Position numbers and translations under genes: made by a program. From positions 62,001 through 126,000 of the forward strand of contig NZ_VEGH01000002.1 of the NCBI RefSeq assembly GCF_007679345.1: DNA of 64,000 bases, given 5' to 3'. Below the pieces are notes generated by a model. It did not search any database, was not told the origin of the DNA, and saw only the letters and a program-made list of their open reading frames with translations. How positions within the stretch are numbered: position 1 is the first letter of the stretch; the number at the start of each line of letters is the position of its first letter. The stretch is from Cellulosimicrobium cellulans. Its GTDB lineage: Bacteria > Actinomycetota > Actinomycetes > Actinomycetales > Cellulomonadaceae. This document shows, piece by piece, positions 1 to 7,560 of this stretch.

Positions 1-584
1 CCTCCGGGATGATGGTCTTCACCCAGGGCGCGATGCGCGGCACCATCTCCTGGGCTCGCGCCGGGGGCACGCTGCTCGCCTGCCTGGCCGGGAACCTGCT
101 GGGCGCGTTCGTGCTGGCCGTGATCCTGCACCTGTCGGGGGCGCTCGGCCCCGACCGCCCGGCGGGCCGGATGATCGCGTCGATGATCGCCCACAAGGCC
201 GAGGAGAGCGGCACGGAGCTGTTCTTCCGCGGCGTCATGTGCAACCTGATGGTCTGCCTGGCCATCTGGTGCGCGGGCCGGCTGCAGAACGAGGTCGCCA
301 AGATCATCGTGATCTTCGCCTGCGTGATGGTGTTCATCACCTCCGGCTTCGAGCACGTGGTCGCCAACATGACGACGTTCTCGTTCGGCCTGGTCGGCGG
401 GCTGGAGGGCGCCACGGTCGCCGAGTTCGGGCGGAACGTGCTGCTCGTCGGGCTCGGGAACCTGGTCGGCGGCGGGCTGCTCGTCGGCGCCGCGAACGCG
501 GTCGCGGCCGCCCCGGCGCGCGTGCCGGCCACCCCCGTCGAGCCGGAGCCGGAGCGCGAGCCCCTGGCCGCCGCCGCGCGCTGA
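1..584 (+). CDS. Formate/nitrite transporter (FNT) family channel, 5' end missing
   Basis: C-terminal part of an FNT-type membrane channel (FocA/NirC relatives), pentameric anion channels for formate, nitrite or hydrosulfide. The reading frame is open from the first base, so the start lies before the window. Family features visible are the motif NLMVCLAIW in a membrane helix, GFEHVVANM in the next, and a Gly-rich last helix (NLVGGGLLVGAANAV). After that helix comes a charged Pro/Glu tail of about 30 residues. The family is typically about 280 residues, so roughly the first third is missing. The substrate cannot be told from this part. A long perfect hairpin follows the stop. Confidence 0.85.
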   Translation, partial: SGMMVFTQGAMRGTISWARAGGTLLACLAGNLLGAFVLAVILHLSGALGPDRPAGRMIASMIAHKAEESGTELFFRGVMCNLMVCLAIWCAGRLQNEVAKIIVIFACVMVFITSGFEHVVANMTTFSFGLVGGLEGATVAEFGRNVLLVGLGNLVGGGLLVGAANAVAAAPARVPATPVEPEPEREPLAAAAR

Positions 585-612
585 GCCCGCGCACCGGTCG
601 AGCACCGGTCGA

Positions 613-663
613 GTGGAAGGTCTGGCCCGACACGCCGACGGTGTGTCGGGCCAGACCTTCCAC
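613..663. terminator. Perfect 21-bp hairpin after the FNT gene (palindrome family C/D)
   Basis: Arms 613-633 and 643-663 are perfect reverse complements with a 9-nt loop. The site lies 29 nt after the FNT stop and is a likely factor-independent transcription stop, although no T-run follows, as is common in GC-rich actinobacteria. The flanks (CCGGTCGAGTGGA on the left, CCACCGG on the right) and the core CCCGACACGCCG recur in the hairpin at 31261-31302, so this is a member of a dispersed palindromic family and not only a local terminator. Confidence 0.65.
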
Positions 664-756
664 CGGCGGGGCCACGCACCGGCTCCCGGGCCCCCAGATC
701 GCACCCGATCCGGACATCTCGGGCGCGCCGGAGGGCAGGTGGCGAGCAGGCCCTCT

Positions 757-762
757 ACCGTC
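757..762 (+). promoter_or_regulatory. Possible -10 element for the Pro/Ala-rich protein
   Basis: TACCGT matches the actinobacterial TAN3T -10 pattern and would start transcription near 769, about 105 nt ahead of the gene at 874. No convincing -35 is visible. The region 585-873 otherwise holds only the hairpin and one possible small ORF. Confidence 0.3.
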
Positions 763-777
763 GGACGGAGAACGGAC

Positions 778-852
778 GTGACCAGCACGGCCGCGTCGAC
801 ACCGAAGCCGCTGCGCGGGAGGCGCCTGACGCTCCTGCCCCGCACACCGTGA
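778..852 (+). CDS. Possible 24-residue leader ORF
   Basis: GTG start with a GGAG sequence at 767-770, seven bases upstream, encoding a basic 24-residue peptide ending in PRTP. It ends 21 nt before the next gene. It is just downstream of the TACCGT element, so it would be the first ORF on that transcript. The peptide is not recognised and has no Cys, Trp or other run typical of attenuators. It could equally be chance in GC-rich DNA. Confidence 0.2.
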   Translation: MTSTAASTPKPLRGRRLTLLPRTP

Positions 853-873
853 GCCGGCGACAAGGGAGCAGAG

Positions 874-2286
874 ATGAGCAGCACCTCGGACCGCGAGCAG
901 GACGACACGACGTCGACCGCGCCCGACCCCGCGGAGCAGCCGGCTCCCGAGCCGGGCACGGTCGACGAGGCCGGCACGACCGGAGCGACCCCGGAGGCCG
1001 GCGCGACCGCGGCGAACACCGGCACCCCGCCCCGTTCCGCGACCGTCCCGCGTTCGCCGAGCGCGCCCACCACGCCGACCGAGCGGGTGCCCACGGTCCC
1101 CGCGTCGGGTGCGACGTCCCGTGACGCGACCGCCCCGACCACGGCCTCGCGGGGCGCCGCCGCACCGGCACCGGCCACCGCGACCGCGGCCCGGACGACC
1201 GACCCCGCCCCCGGCGCCACCGGCACCCCGTCCCGCGGCACGAGCACGCACCGGGCCGTCCGCCCGGCGCCGACCCCGCCGGCGCCGGAGGTCCCCCCGG
1301 CCTCGGCGCTGCCGAGTGCCGCGCACACCCCGGGCACGCCCGGCGGACCGGGCACCCCGGGCGGGCCCGGCACCCCCGGCGGGCCCGGCACCCCCGGCGG
1401 CCCCGGCTCCGCGCGGTTCGCCGCCGACGGCTCCGGCGCGCCGACCGCCCCGCTGCCGACCACGCCCGCGGGCGGCGTCGCCCCCGGCGCCGCCGTCGCG
1501 GCGTCCACGCCGACCACCCCGGCCCCCACCGAGCCGGTCCGCACGAGCATCCGCGGGGCCGAGGCGCGCGCCGCGGCGGTGCTCACCCGGGACTCCGACG
1601 ACGGCTCGAGCCCGGCGGCCCCGGGCGGGGACGGCGCCGGCGGGCTGCCCGGCACCGGGCCGTCCGACGCCACGGTGCCCTACGGCGACCCGTCGGCCCC
1701 CGCGCCGGCCGGCCCGCCCGCGCCCGTGATCCCCGGCGCGCAGCACCCCGGCGCGGAGGACGAGCACCCGGCCCGCCCGCGCGGCCGGCGCGCCGCCGCG
1801 GCGGCCTCGGTCCCGTCGGCCGAGCCCGCCCACCGTCCCGGCGGGGGTGCTCTCCGGCACGTGCTCGGCGCGCTGGTCGGCCTGGTCGTCGGCGCGCTCG
1901 GCGTGTGGACGGTGCTGTTCGGCCAGTCCCGCGTGCTGGCGGCGCAGGCGCCCGGCTGGGACGCCTCGTACGACGCGCTCGGCGTGGTGCTCGTGACGGC
2001 CGGCGTCCTGGTGCTGGCCGTCGTGCTGGGCCTCGGCCTGTGGACCCCGACCGTCCCGATCACCGCGGGGCTCGTCGCCTCGGTCGTCGGCGTGGTGCTG
2101 CTCTACGTGCCCGCGACGACGCACGTGGACGTCGTCCGGTGGGTCGCCACGGAGGGCACCGAGTACTCGGTCGTGCGGGCGACCGTCACCGCGACGTCGG
2201 GCACGGTGTTCGTCGTGGGGGCGCTGCTGCTCGTCGCCGGTCTGGTGCTGGCCGCGGCGCGCCGCCGCTGGCTCCCCCGGGTCTGA
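874..2286 (+). CDS. Pro/Ala/Thr-rich membrane protein with collagen-like GTPGGP repeats
   Basis: Protein of 470 residues, not recognised as a named family. About the first 320 residues are low-complexity Ala/Pro/Thr, probably disordered, and include four tandem GTPGGP units (about 1336-1407). The C-terminal 145 residues form about four membrane helices (ALRHVLGALVGLVVGALGVW; LGVVLVTAGVLVLAVVLGLGL; a short third; VFVVGALLLVAGLVLAA), followed by a basic end. There is no signal peptide, so the disordered part is probably cytoplasmic. ATG at 874 follows AAGGGAG with good spacing. It is probably transcribed alone. Function is unknown; such proteins in actinobacteria are often envelope-associated. 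Confidence 0.75.
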   Translation: MSSTSDREQDDTTSTAPDPAEQPAPEPGTVDEAGTTGATPEAGATAANTGTPPRSATVPRSPSAPTTPTERVPTVPASGATSRDATAPTTASRGAAAPAPATATAARTTDPAPGATGTPSRGTSTHRAVRPAPTPPAPEVPPASALPSAAHTPGTPGGPGTPGGPGTPGGPGTPGGPGSARFAADGSGAPTAPLPTTPAGGVAPGAAVAASTPTTPAPTEPVRTSIRGAEARAAAVLTRDSDDGSSPAAPGGDGAGGLPGTGPSDATVPYGDPSAPAPAGPPAPVIPGAQHPGAEDEHPARPRGRRAAAAASVPSAEPAHRPGGGALRHVLGALVGLVVGALGVWTVLFGQSRVLAAQAPGWDASYDALGVVLVTAGVLVLAVVLGLGLWTPTVPITAGLVASVVGVVLLYVPATTHVDVVRWVATEGTEYSVVRATVTATSGTVFVVGALLLVAGLVLAAARRRWLPRV

Positions 2287-2346
2287 CGCTCGAGGGCCCC
2301 GGCGCCCACGCCAGCGACGACGCACTCGCCAGGGACGAAAGTCCTA

Positions 2347-2352
2347 CTAGAG
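2347..2352 (+). promoter_or_regulatory. Possible -10 element of acsA
   Basis: TAGAGT fits TAN3T and would start transcription near 2360, giving a leader of about 55 nt that contains a small hairpin (CGCGGC/GCCGCG, about 2364-2380) and a ribosome site TGGAGG at 2406-2411. No clear -35 hexamer is visible. Confidence 0.35.
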
Positions 2353-2416
2353 TGCCGAGAGACGCGGCATCCGAGCCGCGCCAGATCGCACCGACGTCGT
2401 TGCGCTGGAGGCACAC

Positions 2417-4456
2417 GTGGCCCTCGACAGCTCCACCCCGCAGTCCGCACCCGACGGGGCCCCCACCCCCGCGGACGGCACCGCCCCGGACGCCCCCGCG
2501 CCGGGGCTGGAGAACCTCCTCACCGAGGACCGCCGGTTCCCGCCGGACCCGGCGTTCGCCGCGCAGGCGAACGCGCACGCCGAGCTCTACTCCTGGGCGA
2601 ACGCGGCGCGGCTCGAGTTCTGGGCGGAGCAGGCACGCTCGCTCCTCGACTGGGCCGAGCCGTTCCACGAGGTGCTCGACTGGTCCGGCGCCCCGCGCGC
2701 CCGGTGGTTCGGCGACGGCCGGCTCAACGCCGCGTACAACGCGGTCGACCGGCACGTCGCGGCGGGCCACGGGGACCGGGTCGCGCTGCACTTCGAGGGC
2801 GAGCCCGGCGACACCCGCACGCTCACGTACGCGGACCTGCAGCGCGAGGTGTCCCGCGCCGCGAACGCGCTCACCGCCCTGGGCGTGCAGACCGGCGACC
2901 GGGTGGCGATCTACCTGCCGCTGATCCCGGAGGCCGTCATCGCCATGCTGGCGTGCGCCCGGATCGGCGCCCCGCACTCGGTGGTCTTCGGCGGCTTCTC
3001 GGCCGAGGCGCTGCACACCCGGATCCTCGACGCGGACGCCCGCGTGGTCATCACGGCCGACGGCGGCTACCGGCGCGGCGCCCCGAGCGCCCTGAAGCCC
3101 ACGGTGGACGAGGCGCTGGCCAAGGGCAGCGGCGACGTCGTCCGGAGCGTGCTCGTCGTCCGGCGGACCGGCCAGGACGTGCCCTGGACCGAGGGCCGCG
3201 ACGTCTGGTGGCACGACGCCGTCGACGGCGCGTCCGACACGCACGAGCCGGTCGCGGTCGAGGCGGAGCACCCGCTGTTCATCCTCTACACGTCGGGCAC
3301 CACCGGGAAGCCGAAGGGCATCTTCCACACCACGGGCGGCTACCTGACCCAGGCGGCGTGGACGCACCTCAACGTCTTCGACCTCAAGCCCGAGACGGAC
3401 GTCTACTGGTGCACGGCCGACGTCGGCTGGGTCACCGGGCACACGTACGTCGTCTACGGGCCGCTGATCAACGGCGCGACGCAGGTCATCTACGAGGGCA
3501 CCCCGGACACCCCGCACCGCGGCCGGTGGTGGGAGATCGTGCAGAAGTACGGGGTGTCGATCCTGTACACCGCGCCGACGGCCATCCGGACCTGCATGAA
3601 GTGGGGCGAGGACGTCCCCGGGCAGTTCGACCTGTCGAGCCTGCGGGTGCTGGGCTCGGTCGGCGAGCCGATCAACCCCGAGGCCTGGACCTGGTACCGC
3701 CGGGTCATCGGCGGCGACCGCACGCCCGTCGTCGACACGTGGTGGCAGACCGAGACCGGCGCGATCATGATCAGCCCGCTGCCGGGGGTCACCGTCGCCA
3801 AGCCGGGCTCCGCCCAGACCCCGCTGCCCGGCATCGCCGCGGACGTCATCGACGACGACGCGCACCCGGTGCCGAACGGCTCGGGCGGCTACCTCGTGCT
3901 CACCGAGCCGTGGCCGGCCATGCTCCGCGGCATCTGGGGCGACGAGCAGCGGTTCCGGGACACGTACTGGGCCCGGTTCCCCGGGATCTACTTCGCCGGG
4001 GACGGCGCCAAGAAGGACGAGGACGGCGACATCTGGCTGCTGGGCCGGGTCGACGACGTGATGAACGTGTCCGGGCACCGGCTGTCGACCACCGAGATCG
4101 AGTCGGCGCTGGTGTCGCACCCGTCCGTCGCGGAGGCGGCCGTCGTCGGCGCGCACGACGACACCACCGGGCAGGCCGTGGTCGCGTTCGTGATCCTGCG
4201 CGGCGGCGCGGCCGAGCAGTCGCCCGAGGACACCGCGACCGAGCTGCGCGCGCACGTCGCGCAGCAGATCGGCCCGATCGCCAAGCCCCGGACGATCCTC
4301 GTGGTCCCGGAGCTGCCCAAGACCCGGTCCGGGAAGATCATGCGCCGCCTGCTGCGGGACGTCGCCGAGCACCGGCAGGTGGGCGACGCGACGACCCTGG
4401 CCGACTCGTCGGTGATGGACCTCATCCAGCAGGGCCTGGCGGCTCCGAAGGGCTGA
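2417..4456 (+). CDS. acsA: Acetyl-CoA synthetase (AMP-forming)
   Basis: Activates acetate to acetyl-CoA via acetyl-AMP in the cytoplasm, feeding acetate into central metabolism. The 679 residues match the family's usual 650 after a Pro-rich N-terminal extension. Visible motifs are the P-loop-like YTSGTTGKPKG near residue 291, the Trp-rich acyl pocket segment DTWWQTETG, and the C-terminal SGKIMRR with Lys about 640, the lysine known to be reversibly acetylated in this family. The length and VDTWWQTE favour acetate over longer acids, although propionate activity is possible. GTG start with TGGAGG five bases upstream. The downstream promoter at 4473 suggests it is transcribed alone. Confidence 0.92.
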   Translation: MALDSSTPQSAPDGAPTPADGTAPDAPAPGLENLLTEDRRFPPDPAFAAQANAHAELYSWANAARLEFWAEQARSLLDWAEPFHEVLDWSGAPRARWFGDGRLNAAYNAVDRHVAAGHGDRVALHFEGEPGDTRTLTYADLQREVSRAANALTALGVQTGDRVAIYLPLIPEAVIAMLACARIGAPHSVVFGGFSAEALHTRILDADARVVITADGGYRRGAPSALKPTVDEALAKGSGDVVRSVLVVRRTGQDVPWTEGRDVWWHDAVDGASDTHEPVAVEAEHPLFILYTSGTTGKPKGIFHTTGGYLTQAAWTHLNVFDLKPETDVYWCTADVGWVTGHTYVVYGPLINGATQVIYEGTPDTPHRGRWWEIVQKYGVSILYTAPTAIRTCMKWGEDVPGQFDLSSLRVLGSVGEPINPEAWTWYRRVIGGDRTPVVDTWWQTETGAIMISPLPGVTVAKPGSAQTPLPGIAADVIDDDAHPVPNGSGGYLVLTEPWPAMLRGIWGDEQRFRDTYWARFPGIYFAGDGAKKDEDGDIWLLGRVDDVMNVSGHRLSTTEIESALVSHPSVAEAAVVGAHDDTTGQAVVAFVILRGGAAEQSPEDTATELRAHVAQQIGPIAKPRTILVVPELPKTRSGKIMRRLLRDVAEHRQVGDATTLADSSVMDLIQQGLAAPKG

Positions 4457-4472
4457 CCGGGCGCGCCCGCCG

Positions 4473-4478
4473 TAGACT
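4473..4478 (+). promoter_or_regulatory. -10 element for the symporter leader RNA
   Basis: TAGACT is one of the best TAN3T matches in the window and lies 17 nt after the acsA stop. Transcription would begin about 4484-4486, giving a leader of about 250 nt before the symporter start at 4738. The same TAGACT/GACT-GGACGC layout occurs at other genes here, for instance 40882. Confidence 0.5.
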
Positions 4479-4480
4479 GG

Positions 4481-4512
4481 ACGCGTGCCCCGCCGACGTG
4501 CGGGGCACGCGT
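4481..4512. promoter_or_regulatory. 13-bp perfect hairpin at the start of the symporter leader
   Basis: Arms 4481-4493 (ACGCGTGCCCCGC) and 4500-4512 pair perfectly around a 6-nt loop. The predicted transcription start falls inside the left arm, so the RNA would begin with about nine of these pairs. It may be a 5'-end stabiliser, an operator, or a weak terminator for acsA. No T-run follows. Confidence 0.45.
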
Positions 4513-4576
4513 CGGTCCGCCACCGTCCTCCGGGCGGGGCCTCGGCCGGCGGGGACCGGAGCAGCAGGGGGCGTCA

Positions 4577-4648
4577 GTGACCGGGTGGGACCTCACCGCG
4601 CGTCGCGCCGTCGACCTGCGCCGGGTCGCCAGCGCGCTCTGTCGCTGA
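4577..4648 (+). CDS. Cys-ending leader peptide (probable cysteine-responsive uORF)
   Basis: A 23-codon ORF with GTG start and strong ribosome site AGGGGG (4566-4571). It ends ...ARRAVDLRRVASALCR-stop, with the single Cys codon (TGT, 4640-4642) two codons before the stop. From memory, many actinobacterial leader peptides ahead of sulfur and cysteine genes have the form RRHVDLxRxxSAxCR; this peptide fits that pattern closely. The stop codon overlaps AGCAGCC (4648-4654), which is complementary to GGCTGCT (4729-4735) between the symporter's ribosome site and ATG. Ribosome pausing at the Cys codon could therefore expose the symporter start. The resemblance is seen; the mechanism is inferred. Confidence 0.6.
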   Translation: MTGWDLTARRAVDLRRVASALCR

Positions 4649-4735
4649 GCAGCCGCCTCCGTCCCCCCGCCCGCGTCACGCGGGCCTCCTCCCACCCCAC
4701 GGGCGCGCCCCGACGCGCGCCCGCGAAAGGCTGCT
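4648..4735 (+). promoter_or_regulatory. Structured attenuator region before the symporter
   Basis: Three nested pairings are visible: AGCAGCC 4648-4654 with GGCTGCT 4729-4735 (7 bp, enclosing the ribosome site GAAAGG), a hairpin 4669-4675/4679-4685 (GCCCGCG, loop TCA), and a hairpin 4701-4708/4715-4722 (GGGCGCGC). The outer pairing would mask the symporter start unless a ribosome sits on the uORF end. No cysteine riboswitch class is implied; this is consistent with translation-coupled control. Confidence 0.45.
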
Positions 4736-4737
4736 GC

Positions 4738-6159
4738 ATGTCCTCCACCGCTCCTGCGGTGCGGGAGCGCTCGCGCGTCCGCACCCTGCTCGGCACCTTC
4801 GGCTTCCAGATCATCGCGGCGCTCGTGCTGGGCGTCGCGCTCGGCTGGGTCGCGCTCGCGATGGGCCCGGTGAACGCGGGCACCGACGCCGAGTCGCCGA
4901 ACTGGCTCACCAGCACGCTCGACACGGTCGGCTCGTCGTTCGTCACGCTGCTGCGCGCGATCGTCCCGCCGCTGATCTTCGCCGCGATCGTCGCGTCGGT
5001 CGCCAACCTGCAGAACGTCGCCAACGGCGCCCGCCTGGCCTGGCGGACCCTGATGTGGTTCGCGATCACCGCGCTGATCTCCGTGGTCATCGGCATCGGC
5101 CTCGGCCTGGTGCTGCAGCCCGGCAACCACACCACGATCAGCCTGGACGACGCGAAGGAGCCCGGCCGCACCGGCTCCTGGACCGACTTCCTCGACGGCC
5201 TGATCCCGGGGAACCCGCTCGGCCTGGGCGCGAGCACCACCGCGGCGGACGACGGCTCGCTCAGCACGTCCGTCAGCTTCAACGTCCTGCAGATCGTCGT
5301 GATCGCGATCGTCGTCGGCATCGCGGTGCTCCGCACCGGGTCGAAGGCGCAGCCGTTCCTCACGTTCGTCCGGTCCGCGCTGGCCGTGATCCAGAAGGTG
5401 CTGTGGTGGATCATCCGCCTGGCGCCGCTCGGCACGCTCGGCCTGGTCGGCAACGCGGTCGCGTCGTACGGCTGGGACTCGCTGGCGTCGCTCGGCCGGT
5501 TCGCGATCGCCGTGTACGTCGGCCTCGCGCTGGTGCTGTTCGTGGTCTACCCGGTGATCCTGCGCGCGAACGGCCTGGGCGTGGCGCGCTGGTTCCGCGG
5601 CGCCTGGCCGGCCATCCAGCTGGCGTTCGTGTCCCGGTCGTCGATCGGTACCCTGCCCGTGACGCAGCGGGTGACCGAGCGGAACCTCGGCGTGCCGTCG
5701 GAGTATGCGTCGTTCGCCGTGCCGCTGGCCGCCACGACCAAGATGGACGGCTGCGCGTCGATCTACCCGGCGATCTCGGCGATCTTCGTCGCGCAGATCT
5801 TCGGCATCGACCTGTCGGTGCTGGACTACGTGCTGATCGCGTTCGTGTCGGTCGTCGGCTCCGCCGCGACCGCCGGGCTCACCGGAGCGATCGTGATGCT
5901 CACGCTGACGCTGTCGACCCTCGGCCTGCCGCTGGCCGGCGTGGGCCTGCTGCTCGCGATCGACCCGATCCTGGACATGGGCCGCACGGCGGTGAACGTC
6001 GCCGGGCAGACGCTGGTGCCGACGATCGTCGCGAAGCGCGAGGGCATCCTCGACCGCGCGCAGTACGACACCGCCCAGGCGGAGGACCTGTTCACCGACG
6101 ACGAGGCAGAGCCCGAGCCGGCCCCGACCCGCTCCCCGGAGCCGGCCGCCGCCCGCTGA
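4738..6159 (+). CDS. Dicarboxylate/amino acid:cation symporter (DAACS), possibly L-cystine
   Basis: Protein of 473 residues with the GltP/DctA/TcyP fold: about eight membrane helices and two re-entrant hairpins. Signature segments are SSIGTLP near residue 301 (serine-rich re-entrant loop), TTKMDGCA near 335 (in place of the usual NMDG) and DPILDMGRTAVNVAG near the end (substrate/cation-binding helix). The family imports C4-dicarboxylates, glutamate/aspartate or cystine with Na+ or H+. The Cys-ending leader peptide upstream argues for cystine, but the protein alone does not decide. ATG at 4738 follows GAAAGG. An acidic Pro-rich tail follows the last helix. Confidence 0.85.
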   Translation: MSSTAPAVRERSRVRTLLGTFGFQIIAALVLGVALGWVALAMGPVNAGTDAESPNWLTSTLDTVGSSFVTLLRAIVPPLIFAAIVASVANLQNVANGARLAWRTLMWFAITALISVVIGIGLGLVLQPGNHTTISLDDAKEPGRTGSWTDFLDGLIPGNPLGLGASTTAADDGSLSTSVSFNVLQIVVIAIVVGIAVLRTGSKAQPFLTFVRSALAVIQKVLWWIIRLAPLGTLGLVGNAVASYGWDSLASLGRFAIAVYVGLALVLFVVYPVILRANGLGVARWFRGAWPAIQLAFVSRSSIGTLPVTQRVTERNLGVPSEYASFAVPLAATTKMDGCASIYPAISAIFVAQIFGIDLSVLDYVLIAFVSVVGSAATAGLTGAIVMLTLTLSTLGLPLAGVGLLLAIDPILDMGRTAVNVAGQTLVPTIVAKREGILDRAQYDTAQAEDLFTDDEAEPEPAPTRSPEPAAAR

Positions 6160-6184
6160 GGCGGACGGTCCGTCGCCCCGAGCC

Positions 6185-6258
6185 CGCCGAGATAGGACCG
6201 TCACGCCGAGATAGGACGCCCGACGGCCCTATCTCGGCGTGGACGTCCTATCTCGGCG
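6185..6258. terminator. Double inverted-repeat hairpin between convergent genes
   Basis: The word CGCCGAGATAGG occurs four times, twice forward (6185-6196, 6204-6215) and twice inverted (6228-6239, 6247-6258), giving an outer 14-bp stem and an inner 13-bp stem in one long hairpin. It lies between the symporter (+) and the GH1 gene (-), so it can act as a bidirectional terminator. Its relatively AT-containing core differs from local DNA. Confidence 0.65.
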
Positions 6259-6312
6259 CAGCGGGGCGCTCGGCGCAGTGGGGCGCTCGGCGCAGCGAGG
6301 GGCCGGCGCAGC
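6259..6312. repeat. Short imperfect tandem repeat (about 17 nt x 3)
   Basis: Three imperfect copies of a GGGGCGCTCGGCGCA-type unit follow the hairpin. They lie entirely in the gap between the symporter and GH1 stops. No function is evident; slippage is the simple explanation. Confidence 0.4.
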
Positions 6313-6327
6313 AGCCGGCCCGGCGCG

Positions 6328-7515
6328 TCAGCGCGCCGGGTGCGTCAGCGTCCCCGTGCGGGCGACCTCGCCCAGCCAGTGCGCGCTGGGCTTCGGGGTG
6401 CGCTCGAACGTGTCGCGATCCCAGCCGATCAGGCCGAACGTGGGCGCGTACGAGCCCCACTCGTAGTTGTCGAGCGCCGACCAGTGCAGGTAGCCGCGGA
6501 CGTCGATGCCGTCGGCCATGGCCTCGTGCACGCCGACCAGCGCGTCGTGCGTGTAGTCGATCCGGCGGGCGTCGTCCTGCGTGGCGATGCCGTTCTCCGT
6601 CACCACGACCGGCACACCGCCGGTGCGCTCCCAGGCGTTGCGGATGCCGATGCCGATCGCGGGCGGGAAGTACTCCCACCCCGTGAGCGTGGTCTCGGCG
6701 CCCTCGGGGACCGGCAGCGGGTTGCCCTGCGGGTCGATGAACGTGCGCAGGTAGCCCTGCACGCCGATCCAGTCGTCGCCCTTCGCGGCGTCGAGGAAGA
6801 TGTCCTCCCGCGGGTAGCCGTAGGCCTTCGTGGCCTCCTCGGCACCCGGCGCCGCGTGGTACGCCTGGGTCGCCACCGACCAGCCCGACCGCACCTGCGG
6901 CAGCTGCGCCAGCACCCCGCGCGACCGGCGGTGCGCCTCGATCAGCGCGTCGGTGATCTGCGGGTCCGGCGCGGGCAGCCGGGAGGCCGTCATCTCGGTG
7001 CCCTCCTCGCCGCGGGTCATGGCGACCATGTTGGGCTCGTTGATGGTGCACACCCACTCGACGTCGTCGCCGAGGACGGGCAGCGCGATCTCGGTGAACC
7101 GCTCGAACAGCGCCGGGGCGTCGGGGTTCCGCCAGCCGCCGCGCTTCGCGAACCAGCGGGGGTGCGTGAAGTGGTGGAGCGTCACCGACGGCGTGAGGCC
7201 GTGCTCGCGGCAGGTGTCGACCATGCGGCGGTAGTGCGCGAGCTGCGCCTTGGACACGAAGCCCGGCTCCGGCTCGATCCGCGCCCACTCGATGCTGAAC
7301 CGGTACGAGTTGAAGCCCAGCGACGCGAGCAGCGCGATGTCCTCGGGGTACCGGTGGTAGGAGTCGGCGGCGTCGCCGGACGGCTCGGCGAGGTCGGTGC
7401 CCGGCGCGTGCTCGCGCACCCACCAGTCGGAGTTGACGTTGTTCCCCTCGACCTGGTGCGCGGCGGTGGAGGCGCCCCAGAGGAAGCCCTCGGGGAACTG
7501 GCGGCTGACGGACAT
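6328..7515 (-). CDS. GH1 family beta-glycosidase
   Basis: Retaining glycosidase of family GH1, probably splitting beta-glucosides or cello-oligosaccharides brought in by the ABC transporter encoded upstream in the same operon. Catalytic acid/base Glu160 lies in TINEPN and the nucleophile Glu307 in VVTENG; the N-terminal FLWGASTAAHQVEG is the family's first strand. At 395 residues it is shorter than the usual 440-480, but both catalytic segments and the aglycone tryptophans are present, so it looks intact. No signal peptide, so cytoplasmic. ATG follows AAGGA. The gene is last of four in the operon, 45 nt after the permease. The exact sugar is unknown. Confidence 0.9.
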   Translation of the reverse strand: MSVSRQFPEGFLWGASTAAHQVEGNNVNSDWWVREHAPGTDLAEPSGDAADSYHRYPEDIALLASLGFNSYRFSIEWARIEPEPGFVSKAQLAHYRRMVDTCREHGLTPSVTLHHFTHPRWFAKRGGWRNPDAPALFERFTEIALPVLGDDVEWVCTINEPNMVAMTRGEEGTEMTASRLPAPDPQITDALIEAHRRSRGVLAQLPQVRSGWSVATQAYHAAPGAEEATKAYGYPREDIFLDAAKGDDWIGVQGYLRTFIDPQGNPLPVPEGAETTLTGWEYFPPAIGIGIRNAWERTGGVPVVVTENGIATQDDARRIDYTHDALVGVHEAMADGIDVRGYLHWSALDNYEWGSYAPTFGLIGWDRDTFERTPKPSAHWLGEVARTGTLTHPAR

Positions 7516-7560
7516 GCGGGTCCTTCCGGTGGTGCGGTGTGCGAGGTACGGGGGTGCCGG

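Noticed and set aside
337..2325. Long open frame opposite the Pro/Ala-rich gene
   Set aside because: Arg/Gly-rich composition typical of the complement of GC-rich coding DNA; no domain and wrong codon bias.
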